Positions 34,845-43,200 of a stretch of DNA of 64,000 nt are shown piece after piece. A program made the translations under genes and the position numbers. Each line of letters starts with the position of its first letter. Positions within the stretch are counted from its first letter, which is position 1. This DNA is from Atopobiaceae bacterium (GTDB lineage Bacteria; Actinomycetota; Coriobacteriia; Coriobacteriales; Atopobiaceae): the NCBI GenBank assembly GCA_022483015.1, contig JAKVOB010000001.1:1574902-1638901 (forward strand). The letters run 5' to 3'. The notes beneath the pieces were generated by a model. That model saw only the letters and a program-made list of their open reading frames with translations, was not told the DNA's origin and made no database searches.

Positions 34845-36039
34845 ATGGACTACGACTTCACCACGGTCCCACGACGAGAGGGGTTGGGCTCCGAGAAGTG
34901 GGAGTCCATGCTGGAGGACCAGCCTGGACTCGACCCCGACGTCGTCCCCCTTTCGGTCGCCGACATGGAGTTCGTCGAGGCGCCTGAGATCCGCGATGCG
35001 CTCGTGCGCTACGCACAGGAGGCGGTGCTCGGGTACACGGTCCCCACCGACGGGTACTTCGAAGCCGTGCTCGGCTGGCAGGCGCGTCGGCATGGGTGGA
35101 CGCCCGACCGAGATTGGGTCGTGACCTCACCGGGCGTGGTCCCCGCGCTGTTCGCTGCGGTCCATGCCCTCACGTCACCTGGCGACGGCATCATCATCCA
35201 GCCGCCGGTCTACTATCCGTTCAGGCTGGCCATCGAGGAGAACGACCGGGCCGTGGTGGAGAATCCCCTCAGGCTCGTCGACGGCATACGCTATGAGTTC
35301 GACCTCGACGACCTTGCAGCGAAGGCAGCCCTGCCATCGACCAGGATGCTGATCCTCTGCAGCCCCCATAACCCCGTGGGCCGTGTGTGGGGCGCAGACG
35401 AGCTGAGGGCAGTGTGTGACATCTGCCTGGAGAACGACGTCTTCATCGTCTGTGACGAGATCCATGACGACCTCATCATGCCTGGGCATGCCCATACGAC
35501 CCTCATGAACGTCCTCGACGCGTCCGAGCGGAACCGCTGCATGGTCGCGACGGCCCCTTCCAAGACGTTCAACCTCGCGGGGCCTCCAATGCTCCAACAC
35601 CTTCGTCCCAGACCCAGAGGTGCGCAAGGCCCTCGTCAGCGACTTCGAACGATCCGCCAGCATCGAGCTCAACACCTTCGCCTATCCTGGGGCCATCGCC
35701 GCCTACACGAGCTGCGAGGCCTGGCTCGACCAGCTCATCGGGGTCATCGAGGCCAACCATGCCCTCTGCGAGAGGTTCTTCTCGCGGAGGCTGCCCCAGT
35801 CCCATGCCTTCGAGCTCGAGGGGACCTACCTCCAGTGGGTGGACCTCAGGTGCCTCGGGATGGACCAGGCCGCGCTCGAGAGATTCATGAGGAACGAGGC
35901 GAGGCTCTACCTCGATGAGGGGTATGTTTTTGGTAGCCAGGGCGCCGGCTTCGAGCGCATCAACCTGGCGGCTCCGTCTTCGGTCATCCAGGCCTCGCTC
36001 GAGCGCCTCGCCGTGGCCTTGGACGGCGCCGGTCTGTAA
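34845..36039 (+). pseudogene. PatB/MalY-type aminotransferase (C-S lyase) gene interrupted by a one-base insertion
   Basis: The first frame (ATG 34845, AGGAAGGT upstream) has the start of a class I/II PLP enzyme: LSVADMEF, GYTVPTDGYFEAV, SPHNPVGRVW, CDEIHDDL and the PLP lysine region APSKTFNLAG. It then goes out of frame. Reading GGGG-CTC in place of GGGGCCTC at 35580-35586 restores LQCSNTF and joins the second frame, which runs to 36039 and carries the C-terminal domain. So one extra C near 35583 breaks a gene of about 397 codons. Intact relatives cleave cystathionine or cysteine. A sequencing error in the G/C run is possible. Confidence 0.85.
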
Positions 36040-36068
36040 GCGCCCTTTGAACGTGGAGGCGGTTCAAG

Positions 36069-36446
36069 ATGAAGTATCCCATCACGGCAGATGATGCCCC
36101 CAAGGCACAGGGGCCCTTCTCGCAGGGGACCACGGCGGCACGCTATGCCTTCGTGAGCGGACAGTCGGGGGTCGACCCGGCAACCGGTAGCCTCGTCTCG
36201 GGAGGCATCGGTGCGCAGACCGCCCGTGCGCTCGCGAACGTCAGCATCATCCTCGAGGACGCCGACCTCACGCTCGAGGACGTCACCAAGGTCACGGTCT
36301 ACCTCGCTGACATCACCTCATACGACGAGATGAACGAGGTCTATGCCGAGCGGTTCCCAGCACCATACCCTGCGCGCACCGTGGTCGGGGTGGCCGGGCT
36401 CGTCGGCGGGGGACTGGTCGAGATCGAATGCGTCGCATGCAGGTAA
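36069..36446 (+). CDS. ridA: RidA family enamine/imine deaminase
   Basis: A 125-residue member of the RidA (YjgF/YER057c/UK114) family. GPFSQG, FVSGQSGVDPATG, the catalytic Arg103 in PARTVVGV and LVEIECVA are conserved. RidA hydrolyses 2-aminoacrylate and related enamines released by PLP enzymes, preventing damage to other PLP proteins. It follows the PatB/MalY aminotransferase gene by 29 nt, and such C-S lyases release exactly this kind of intermediate. ATG 36069 has GGAGG upstream. Confidence 0.92.
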   Translation: MKYPITADDAPKAQGPFSQGTTAARYAFVSGQSGVDPATGSLVSGGIGAQTARALANVSIILEDADLTLEDVTKVTVYLADITSYDEMNEVYAERFPAPYPARTVVGVAGLVGGGLVEIECVACR

Positions 36447-36473
36447 GACCATGCGCGCTTGGTGGCAGTGGGG

Positions 36474-36479
36474 TACAAT
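36474..36479 (+). promoter_or_regulatory. -10 box (TACAAT) for the garA-ftsR operon
   Basis: GGGTACAATC lies 55 nt before the garA start codon. A consensus -35 is not visible at 17 bp. Confidence 0.5.
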
Positions 36480-36533
36480 CTGCGTAGTAATCGACGTATT
36501 TCAGCTGCAGAGCAATCTGGCAGGAGAGGGAAC

Positions 36534-36956
36534 ATGGCAAACGATTCAAAGAAGACCAGCGTGGACGAGGCGACGACCATCTTCAGGATGCCTCCGACCG
36601 ACGCTACGACCCCTGACCTCCTCGGCCGGGAGTCCTTGGCTCACCCCACGCTCTCCGTCATCAAGGGCCCCCAGACCGGCGTGACCTTCACGCTCGAGAC
36701 ACCCCAGATCACCATCGGTCGCGACCCGCGCAACGACGTCTTCCTGAACGACATGACCGTCTCGCGCCATCACGCGCGCATCGACTTCGTCGACGGCACT
36801 GCCGAGGTCTCCGACCTAGGAAGCCTCAACGGTACCTGGGTGGACGGGGCCATCATCAATCGTGCTCCCCTCGCGGACGGCTCCACGCTCCAGGTCGGTT
36901 CGTTCCGCATGGTGTTCCACACCACCCGGGGCACCGAGAAGATCACGGTCGGCTAG
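36534..36956 (+). CDS. garA: GarA-like FHA domain protein
   Basis: A 140-residue protein with a C-terminal forkhead-associated domain (about residues 37-135; GRDPRND, SRHHARI, DLGSLNGTWVDG) that binds phosphothreonine. The N-terminal tail has DEATTIFRMPP, which matches the ETTS/TxxF-type phosphorylation site of mycobacterial GarA and corynebacterial OdhI. In those species Ser/Thr kinases phosphorylate this tail and so switch the inhibition of 2-oxoglutarate metabolism. The target in this organism is unknown. ATG 36534 has AGGAGAGGG upstream. The downstream neighbour is an ftsR-like gene, as in mycobacteria. Confidence 0.88.
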   Translation: MANDSKKTSVDEATTIFRMPPTDATTPDLLGRESLAHPTLSVIKGPQTGVTFTLETPQITIGRDPRNDVFLNDMTVSRHHARIDFVDGTAEVSDLGSLNGTWVDGAIINRAPLADGSTLQVGSFRMVFHTTRGTEKITVG

Positions 36957-36961
36957 CGACC

Positions 36962-37687
36962 ATGGCCGAGGCAGGGTATCTCACCATCGGGAAGGTCGTT
37001 CGTAGGCTGCAGGCGCAGTACCCTGACCTCTCCGTGTCGAAGGTCCGCTACCTCGAGGACGAGGGCCTTCTCGACCCCTCGCGCACCTCGGGCGGCTACC
37101 GGCTCTACTCGCCAAAGGACATCAAGCGGCTCGAGACGATCCTCTATCTGCAGAAGCAGCGCTTCCTCCCTCTCTCGGTCATCAAGGACGAGCTCAAGGC
37201 CTCAGACGAGGGACGGGGTTCCTCCTCGTTCACGCCCGCGACACCCGATGCCCAGGTCGAGCAGGACGACGAGGAGACCTCCTCCAAGTTGCATGCCATC
37301 GAGCACATGCCCGAGATCGCGGGCGTCTCCGTGGCCTTCGTACGACAGCTCTCCGAGGTCGGCCTCATCACGCTCCAACGCTCCCCGCACGGTCGCGACC
37401 TCGTGGACGGACATGACCTCTCGCTGATTCGTGCCGCCGACGCACTGCGCCGGTTCGGCATCGAGCCTCGTAACCTCAGACAGTACGTGAGTGCGGCCAA
37501 CCGTGAGTCTGCCATGTTCGAGCAGGCCCTCGTCCCGTACGTGAGAAGGGCAGGGGAGGACTTCTCCGAGGTACAGCGGGCCGAGCTCTCCCAGGCCTTC
37601 GACCAGATACTCTCGCTCACCGACTACGTCCGGGGGGCGCTCATCAAGCGCACCATCAAGGACTCCCTCAAGGGGCTCTCAGACTGA
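36962..37687 (+). CDS. ftsR: MerR family transcriptional regulator, FtsR-like
   Basis: A 241-residue regulator. The N-terminal winged helix is of MerR type (LTIGKVVRRLQAQYPDLSVSKVRYLEDEGLL, then RTSGGYRLYSPKDIKRLE), followed by a Ser/Glu-rich linker and a second helical domain (about 115-235). This two-domain form and the position directly after garA match FtsR (Rv1828 in M. tuberculosis), which controls ftsZ in corynebacteria. No metal-binding cysteines are seen, so it is unlikely to be a metal sensor. It lies 5 nt after garA. Confidence 0.87.
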   Translation: MAEAGYLTIGKVVRRLQAQYPDLSVSKVRYLEDEGLLDPSRTSGGYRLYSPKDIKRLETILYLQKQRFLPLSVIKDELKASDEGRGSSSFTPATPDAQVEQDDEETSSKLHAIEHMPEIAGVSVAFVRQLSEVGLITLQRSPHGRDLVDGHDLSLIRAADALRRFGIEPRNLRQYVSAANRESAMFEQALVPYVRRAGEDFSEVQRAELSQAFDQILSLTDYVRGALIKRTIKDSLKGLSD

Positions 37688-37726
37688 CCCTAAGCCCAGC
37701 GGCATATCCAACGAAAGGAACCACCT

Positions 37727-38263
37727 GTGTCGAACTTCGAGTACGAGAACCTCATCGTGGACATCCCCGACTACCCCGAGCCTGGCGTCATCTTCAAGGA
37801 CATCACGCCGCTCCTCTCTGACGAGCGCGGCCTCGCTGCCGCCGTCGACCAGATGAGCGACCACTTCCTCGCCAAGGGGATCACGAAGGTCGTCGGTGCC
37901 GAGGCACGTGGGTTCCTCATCGGCGCCCCTGTGGCCTATCGTCTCGGCGCCGGCTTCGTGCCGGCCCGCAAGCCCGGCAAGCTCCCCCGGGAGGTCTTCT
38001 CGCAGACCTATGCCCTCGAGTACGGTACCGACGAGCTGCAGATCCACAAGGACGCACTCACGCCTGACGACCATGTGCTCGTGGTCGACGACCTCGTGGC
38101 CACCGGAGGTACCTCCGTCGCGACGGCCAAGCTCGTCGAGCAGTCGGGGGCTACGGTCGAGGGATTCGCCTTCATCCTGGAGCTCTCGTACCTCAAGCCA
38201 CGCGAGTGCGTCTCGGCCGAGTATCCTGGGCTCGACTTCTTCTCGCTCATCGACGTCAAGTAG
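37727..38263 (+). CDS. apt: Adenine phosphoribosyltransferase
   Basis: A 178-residue purine salvage enzyme that makes AMP from adenine and PRPP. The PRPP-binding motif is VLVVDDLVATGGT (near residue 122), and VGAEARGFLIGAPVA and FVPARKPGKLP are typical of Apt. It starts at GTG 37727 with GAAAGGA ahead. Together with the purine/uracil permeases at 43201-45910 it points to active nucleobase salvage. Confidence 0.95.
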   Translation: MSNFEYENLIVDIPDYPEPGVIFKDITPLLSDERGLAAAVDQMSDHFLAKGITKVVGAEARGFLIGAPVAYRLGAGFVPARKPGKLPREVFSQTYALEYGTDELQIHKDALTPDDHVLVVDDLVATGGTSVATAKLVEQSGATVEGFAFILELSYLKPRECVSAEYPGLDFFSLIDVK

Positions 38264-38306
38264 CAGACGTCAAGCTCTTTCATAGTGTTCCATCGCAGTA
38301 GCATAT

Positions 38307-38336
38307 GGGATGCCCATTCTGTGAAATGGGCATCCC
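38307..38336 (+). terminator. Hairpin downstream of apt
   Basis: Perfect 12-bp stem GGGATGCCCATT / AATGGGCATCCC with a 6-nt loop, 43 bp after the apt stop. The tail (TGATCTTCTGACTT) is only moderately T-rich. Confidence 0.6.
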
Positions 38337-38388
38337 TGATCTTCTGACTTCCTAAAATGGGAGGGCAACCAACGAAGGGATTCTCTCT

Positions 38389-39579
38389 ATGAAGGTACGC
38401 CAGAAAGCAGTCGTAGCCGGACTGGCGTTCGCGTTGAGCATGGGCGTGGGTGCGCCAGCGGCCTTGGCCGAGCCCTCGACGGATGACCTGGCCTCGGCAC
38501 AGTCCCAGCTCGAGAGCCTCGGCTCCGAGCTCTCGAGCCTCCAGGACCAGCTCTCGACTGCCACCGATGACGTGGAGCAGACCGACTACGAGATCAGCCA
38601 GGCGAACTCCCAGATCTCCGACACCCAGACGCAGCTCGACGCGGCCCGCTCGAAGCTCGGCGATCGCATCTCGTCCTCCTACAAGTCCGGCAGCACCAAC
38701 ATGCTCGACATCCTCCTCGGCTCCGATAGCATCTCTGACCTCATCTCGCGCGTGTATTACATGGACAAGGTCTCCGAGCAGGATGCCGACACGATAAGCC
38801 AGGTAGAGGACCTCCAGACCCAGCTCTCCCAGCAGAAGGCGTCGCTCGAGCAGAAGCAGGCCGACCAGCAGCAGGCCGTCTCGGACATGCAGTCGCAGGT
38901 CGACGACTACCAGTCGAAGGTCTCCTCGGCGCAGAGCTACTATGACTCCCTCGACTCGGACGTCCAGGCCCAGGTGACCGCAGAGGAGGGCACGAACGCC
39001 AACGTCGCCGCTGCCGTGAATGCCGTGACTGGTGGCACGACCGATGCCGACACCACCGCTGACCAAGGCGGGGATGCCACCGAGTCCGCGGGCGGCACGA
39101 CCACCACGGGCGGCGGCACGTCATCGAGCTCCAACTCCGGCTCGTCCAGCTCGGGGTCTTCAAGCTCAGGCTCATCCAGCTCGGGGTCGAGCTCCTCCAG
39201 CTCAGGCTCGTCTAGCTCAGGCTCGAGCTCGTCTGGGTCGACCTACTCAGGCGGCGGTGTCTCGTCTGCCTACGGCTGCATCGGGAAGCCGTATGTCTAT
39301 GGTGCGACGGGACCCAACAGCTTCGACTGCTCCGGGCTCGTCTGCTATTGCTTCGGCTATGGACGAGGCAGGACAACCTATGACATGATTGCGAGCCTCC
39401 AGGCCTCTGGTGACTGGAAGACGAGTAAGAGTGAGCTCTCGGTAGGTGATCTTGTCTTCCCGAGTTCGGGACATGTCGGCATATATATCGGCAATAACCA
39501 GATGATTCATGCTCCTTATCCGGGAAGAACGGTGTGTATTACCTCCGTCTACAGCTTCATCGGTGGCGGTACGTACTAG
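38389..39579 (+). CDS. Secreted NlpC/P60 peptidoglycan hydrolase with coiled coil and Ser/Gly linker
   Basis: A 396-residue secreted endopeptidase. Signal peptide at residues 1-26 (VAGLAFALSMGVGAPAALA), a long Gln/Ser/Asp-rich coiled coil (about 30-200), a low-complexity Ser/Gly linker (about 245-290), then an NlpC/P60 domain with catalytic Cys in NSFDCSGLV and His in PSSGHVGIYIG. The coiled coil resembles those of FtsX-activated hydrolases such as PcsB and RipC, so it may act in cell separation. The final 200 bp use codons richer in A+T (ATT, AAT, GTA) than the rest. No ftsEX gene is in the window. Confidence 0.9.
   Translation: MKVRQKAVVAGLAFALSMGVGAPAALAEPSTDDLASAQSQLESLGSELSSLQDQLSTATDDVEQTDYEISQANSQISDTQTQLDAARSKLGDRISSSYKSGSTNMLDILLGSDSISDLISRVYYMDKVSEQDADTISQVEDLQTQLSQQKASLEQKQADQQQAVSDMQSQVDDYQSKVSSAQSYYDSLDSDVQAQVTAEEGTNANVAAAVNAVTGGTTDADTTADQGGDATESAGGTTTTGGGTSSSSNSGSSSSGSSSSGSSSSGSSSSSSGSSSSGSSSSGSTYSGGGVSSAYGCIGKPYVYGATGPNSFDCSGLVCYCFGYGRGRTTYDMIASLQASGDWKTSKSELSVGDLVFPSSGHVGIYIGNNQMIHAPYPGRTVCITSVYSFIGGGTY
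39127..39252 (+). repeat. Short tandem repeat encoding the Ser/Gly linker
   Basis: Imperfect repeats of the unit TCCAGCTCAGGCTCG / TCCAGCTCGGGGTCG within the hydrolase gene encode runs of SSSGS. The degenerate, in-frame 12-15-nt units make length changes by slippage plausible. Confidence 0.75.
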
Positions 39580-39613
39580 GGACCTTCGTGCGCTCGTACC
39601 AACGTATCAAGAG

Positions 39614-39646
39614 GGGAGTCGGGCCCGGTGCCTGGCTCCCTTTCTT
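39614..39646 (+). terminator. Rho-independent terminator of the NlpC/P60 gene
   Basis: An 11-bp stem GGGAGTCGGGC / GCCTGGCTCCC with loop CCGGT, followed by TTTCTT. Confidence 0.8.
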
Positions 39647-39709
39647 CGTGCCGGCAATGCCTCTGCCGTGCGTGCGGTAGTACCCTAGAGCCAGACATAG
39701 GGAGGGCAT

Positions 39710-41320
39710 ATGGAGCAGGATCCGGTGAAGCGCCGCCTCTCGGGGCGCTTCCAGGTCAACATGGTATGGGAGGGAGCACTCGTCGGGCTCGTGGGCGGGG
39801 CTGCGGTGACCCTCTACCGCCTGAGCCTCTCGGGAGCCGAGTCGCTGCTCAGGCAGATCCTCTCGTTCTGCTCTGCCAACCCGCTCCTCATCGCAGGCTG
39901 GTTCGCCGTGCTCGCCCTCGTCCTCATGGGGGTCTCGCGCCTCATGGTCTGGGAGCCCTACACGCAGGGCTCAGGCATCCCACAGGTGGACGTCGAGGTC
40001 ATGGGGCGTATCGACATGCCTTGGCATAGGGTCCTGGCGGCCAAGTTCGCCGAGGGGACGCTCTGCACCTTCGCCGGGCTCTCGCTCGGTAGGGAGGGCC
40101 CCGCCGTGCAGATCGGCGGCATGGCGGGCAAGGCGGTCTCGCGCGGGCTCCACCTCGGGAGGGGAGAGGAGCGCATCCTCGTGACCTGCGGGGCCTCGGC
40201 CGGCATGGCGACGGCGTTCCATGCCCCGCTCACCGGCGTCATGTTCGCGCTCGAGGAGATCCACAAGTCCTTCTCGGCTCCGTTGGTCGTGTCGGTGATG
40301 AGCTCATGCGTCGTCGCGGACTTCTTCGTGAGCCAGGTGCTGGGCATCAAGCCCGTGCTCACGTTCCACTTCGCGAGCGACCTCCCGCACGCCTCCTACT
40401 GGCTGGTCCTCCTCATGGGAATCATGATGGGTGCCTTGGGGGCGCTTCACAACGTCGGCATGTTCTGGACGAGCGACCGGTTCTCGCGCATCTCCAAGGG
40501 AGCACCCTATACGCGTCTTGTCCTCCCGTTCGCACTCGCCGGCCTCATCGGCTTTATGGCCCCTGACCTGCTCTGCGGTGGGGACGCGATTGTCGCCCAG
40601 CTCGAGAGCGGCACGATGATCCCGCTCGTCGGCCTCGTGGCGCTCCTGGTGGGGAAGTACCTCTACACCACTATATGCTTCGGGTCTGGGGCACCAGGAG
40701 GTACGCTCTTCCCTCTGGTAGTGATGGGCGCCCTCGCTGGGGCCATCTTTGGCACGGTCTGCGTCGACTCCCTAGGCATGAGCGTGGGATACATCACGAA
40801 CTTCATGATGCTCGGGGTCGCGGCGCTCTTCGCTGGCGTCGTCAGGAGCCCTGTGACCGCCATCGTCCTGGTGTTCGAGCTCACGGGAAGCTTCGATGCG
40901 CTGTTGTCGCTCTCGATGGTCTCCATCGTTTCCTACGTGACGGCGAACCTGCTCAAGGTCGACCCGTTCTATGAGCATCTCGTCGCGCGACTCATGGGGA
41001 TGAGCTCGGAGGAGGCCGAAAGCGTCCCAGGGCGAGGTGCCTATGGCAAGGTCCTCAGGACCTATGTCATCGAGGTCGGGAGCTTCCTTGTCGGCAAGCA
41101 GATACGCGAGGTCCCATGGCCGGCACGCGTCCTTGTCGTGGAAGTACAGCGCAGCGGAGAGACCATGTTGGCCACCGGAGGGGTCCGGCTCCAGGCCCTC
41201 GACAGGATTCTCGTGCTCATGGATGGCACCACCGAGGATGATTCGGACATCATCGTACGCGGACTTGCCAGGGGATTCCTCAAGTCGCAAGAGGCCGATT
41301 CCGGGGAGAGGGACGGATAG
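39710..41320 (+). CDS. ClC family chloride transporter with C-terminal TrkA-C-like domain
   Basis: A 536-residue membrane protein. Ion-selectivity motifs are GSGIPQVDV, GREGPAVQIG (with the gating glutamate) and GSGAPGGTLFP. A glutamate in FALEEIHKSF corresponds to the internal proton glutamate of CLC-ec1, so it is more likely a Cl-/H+ exchanger than a channel. The last 80 or so residues (from TYVIEVGSFLVGKQI) look like a TrkA-C/RCK_C regulatory domain. About 14 helices are expected. ATG 39710 has GGAGGG upstream. No partner gene is adjacent. Confidence 0.9.
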   Translation: MEQDPVKRRLSGRFQVNMVWEGALVGLVGGAAVTLYRLSLSGAESLLRQILSFCSANPLLIAGWFAVLALVLMGVSRLMVWEPYTQGSGIPQVDVEVMGRIDMPWHRVLAAKFAEGTLCTFAGLSLGREGPAVQIGGMAGKAVSRGLHLGRGEERILVTCGASAGMATAFHAPLTGVMFALEEIHKSFSAPLVVSVMSSCVVADFFVSQVLGIKPVLTFHFASDLPHASYWLVLLMGIMMGALGALHNVGMFWTSDRFSRISKGAPYTRLVLPFALAGLIGFMAPDLLCGGDAIVAQLESGTMIPLVGLVALLVGKYLYTTICFGSGAPGGTLFPLVVMGALAGAIFGTVCVDSLGMSVGYITNFMMLGVAALFAGVVRSPVTAIVLVFELTGSFDALLSLSMVSIVSYVTANLLKVDPFYEHLVARLMGMSSEEAESVPGRGAYGKVLRTYVIEVGSFLVGKQIREVPWPARVLVVEVQRSGETMLATGGVRLQALDRILVLMDGTTEDDSDIIVRGLARGFLKSQEADSGERDG

Positions 41321-42094
41321 GCCATCCCTGGTCGTCCTTGTCGCCACTTAACATAACATATATTATCACGGTTATGACTATGCTTTGGACGAGCTAGCCG
41401 TGTGCAGTCGATTCATCAATGCCATAGCGTAGGACTATGAGGCACCAAGTACTTCTACTTGGAGAGACCCTCATGACACGCAACCTGGTGCTTGGCTGAC
41501 GCCTTCGGGTCCAGTCTCAAGCTCACGGTGAGCGTCCGAGGCCGGGACTCCTTGAAGCCATATACGCGTGTTTGACACGTGAGCTGCCACGGCACGGTAA
41601 CGCTCCGTTGATGGCCCTCTCAGAGGCGTTCTAAGCCCTTGGAATGAGAGGCCTGGAGCGTCGGCCCACGTAGTCTCTTGGCCCCTGCGGTCGATGGGTA
41701 TCTGAATGCCACGTAGGACCCAGAGTCAGCTGGTTGCCCTGAGATACCCGAATACCTTCGATGAAGATCGCCGCTGACAGAGTTGATGTTCGGTGGTGGG
41801 ACCGAGGAACCCTCAGCATGGGAACTCCTCTCACGCATTGCTCGCATCGCTCGGTTCGTATCTTAGCGAGGCGGCTACAATCGTGATGCCACGGCACCAG
41901 GTCGCTCGACCCGTCCCTGCCTGGTCTGATCTTTCAGGTTTACATAATCCATCTCAACAGACAACTCGTGAGTAAAGGCACCTCAGGACCTTCATCACGA
42001 TATGGAATACTCTGTCGGACACATCGAGCCATGAGGGTCAGGACTCAGGAATGCCCGTCGTACGCCTCGGCGTCCTGGGGGAGGTGCCTCTCCC
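41321..42094. other. 774-bp region with no recognisable gene
   Basis: Six-frame reading gives only short frames with no familiar motif (the longest is 88 codons, minus strand, 41631-41897). The start is A+T-rich (TTAACATAACATATATTATC at 41347-41366). Several small hairpins occur at 41440-41625, for example CCAAGTA / TACTTGG, GCTCA / TGAGC, CGTGT / ACACG and GCCTCT-type pairs, and a TACAAT -10-like box lies at 41876-41881. It could be a structured RNA, a decayed gene or simple spacer; I cannot decide. Confidence 0.5.
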
Positions 42095-43048
42095 CTACTC
42101 GGCAGTCTGACCGAGGAACTGTGCCGCGCTCGTGGCAGCGATGACTCCGTCCGAGGCCGCGGTTATCACCTGGCGCAAGGGCTTCTCGCGGGCATCTCCT
42201 GCGCAGAAGAGACCCGGGAGCGATGTTTCCATGCGCTCGTCGGTGGTCACGGTTCCTGCGGGAGTGAGATGGACCAGGTCAGAGATGAGCTCCGTCGAAG
42301 GCACATGCCCCACGAAGACGAAGACGCCGAAGCCACCCTCCGAGAAGTCCTCGTTCGTGTCACGTCCGGAGGCGTTGTCATGCAAGGTGATAGAGCAGAG
42401 CCCGTCATTGCCATGCACAGCCGCAACGCTCGTGAGATAGCGAACGGTGATCTTGTCGTTTCCCCCGAGCTGCTCGGCGATGGCTGGCGTGGCTCGCACA
42501 TGGTCCTTGCGTACGATCAGCGTCACATGGCTCGCGAAGCGCGTGAGGAAGAGTGCCTCCTCGCATGCCGTGTTGCCGCCTCCGATGACATAGACGGGCT
42601 TCCCGCGGTAGAACATGCCATCGCAGGTGGCGCAGTAGGACACGCCGTGACCTGCGTACTCCTCCTCGCCTGTGAACCCTGCATGACGAGGAGTACCGCC
42701 GGTCGCGAGGATGACCGACCTGGAGACGAGCTTCGGTTCGCTCTCGCAAGAGCATGTGAACAGGGACGAACCCTCGTCGTAGTCGATGCCCGTGACGGCA
42801 TCATAGACGAACTCACCTCCGAGCGACTCGGCCTGGGCCTGCATGCGCATGCCGAGCTCCGCCCCATTGATGGTCTCGACTCCAGGGTAGTTCTCGATCT
42901 GGTCGGTGATGGCTGCCTGCCCGCCAAAGGCACCCTGCTCCACGGTCACGGCATCAAGCAGGGCACGACTGGCATAGATGGAGGCGGAGAGCCCCGCGGG
43001 TCCTCCGCCAACTATCACGAGGTCATGAACGGTCAGGTCCTCAGACAT
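42095..43048 (-). CDS. trxB: Thioredoxin reductase-like FAD/NAD(P) oxidoreductase
   Basis: A 317-residue flavoprotein. FAD motif GGGPAGLSASIYASRA near the N-terminus, the redox-active pair CATC in GVSYCATCDGMF, the NAD(P) motif GGGNTACEEALFL, and the C-terminal FAD block GLFCAGDAREKPLRQVITAASDGV. The enzyme passes electrons from NAD(P)H to thioredoxin or a similar acceptor. ATG 43048 lies after AAGGG on the minus strand. No thioredoxin gene is adjacent. Confidence 0.92.
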   Translation of the reverse strand: MSEDLTVHDLVIVGGGPAGLSASIYASRALLDAVTVEQGAFGGQAAITDQIENYPGVETINGAELGMRMQAQAESLGGEFVYDAVTGIDYDEGSSLFTCSCESEPKLVSRSVILATGGTPRHAGFTGEEEYAGHGVSYCATCDGMFYRGKPVYVIGGGNTACEEALFLTRFASHVTLIVRKDHVRATPAIAEQLGGNDKITVRYLTSVAAVHGNDGLCSITLHDNASGRDTNEDFSEGGFGVFVFVGHVPSTELISDLVHLTPAGTVTTDERMETSLPGLFCAGDAREKPLRQVITAASDGVIAATSAAQFLGQTAE

Positions 43049-43133
43049 GTGAGCTGCCCTTCTCGAGAGTGACGGAAATCGTGTCTCACCATGTACGGTA
43101 GCATAAGCATCTGACGTCATAGGATATGCCCAC

Positions 43134-43182
43134 ATCACACGACGGGCCCCCACGTGGTGATGGTGGGGGCCCGTCGTGTGAT
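43134..43182. terminator. Long perfect hairpin between uraA and trxB
   Basis: A 20-bp perfect inverted repeat (arms 43134-43153 and 43163-43182) with a 9-nt loop. The two genes run in the same direction (minus), so it ends uraA. No T-run is present. Confidence 0.65.
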
Positions 43183-43200
43183 GCATATGTCAGGGTGAGG

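Noticed and set aside
39127-39252. Possible CRISPR-like array
   Set aside because: The repeats are short, degenerate, in frame and without spacers; they encode a Ser/Gly linker.
41440-41500. SAM-type riboswitch core (GCAACC with flanking stem)
   Set aside because: Only the GCAACC string and an 8-bp closing stem resemble it; the conserved junction bases and order are missing, and no methionine or SAM gene follows.
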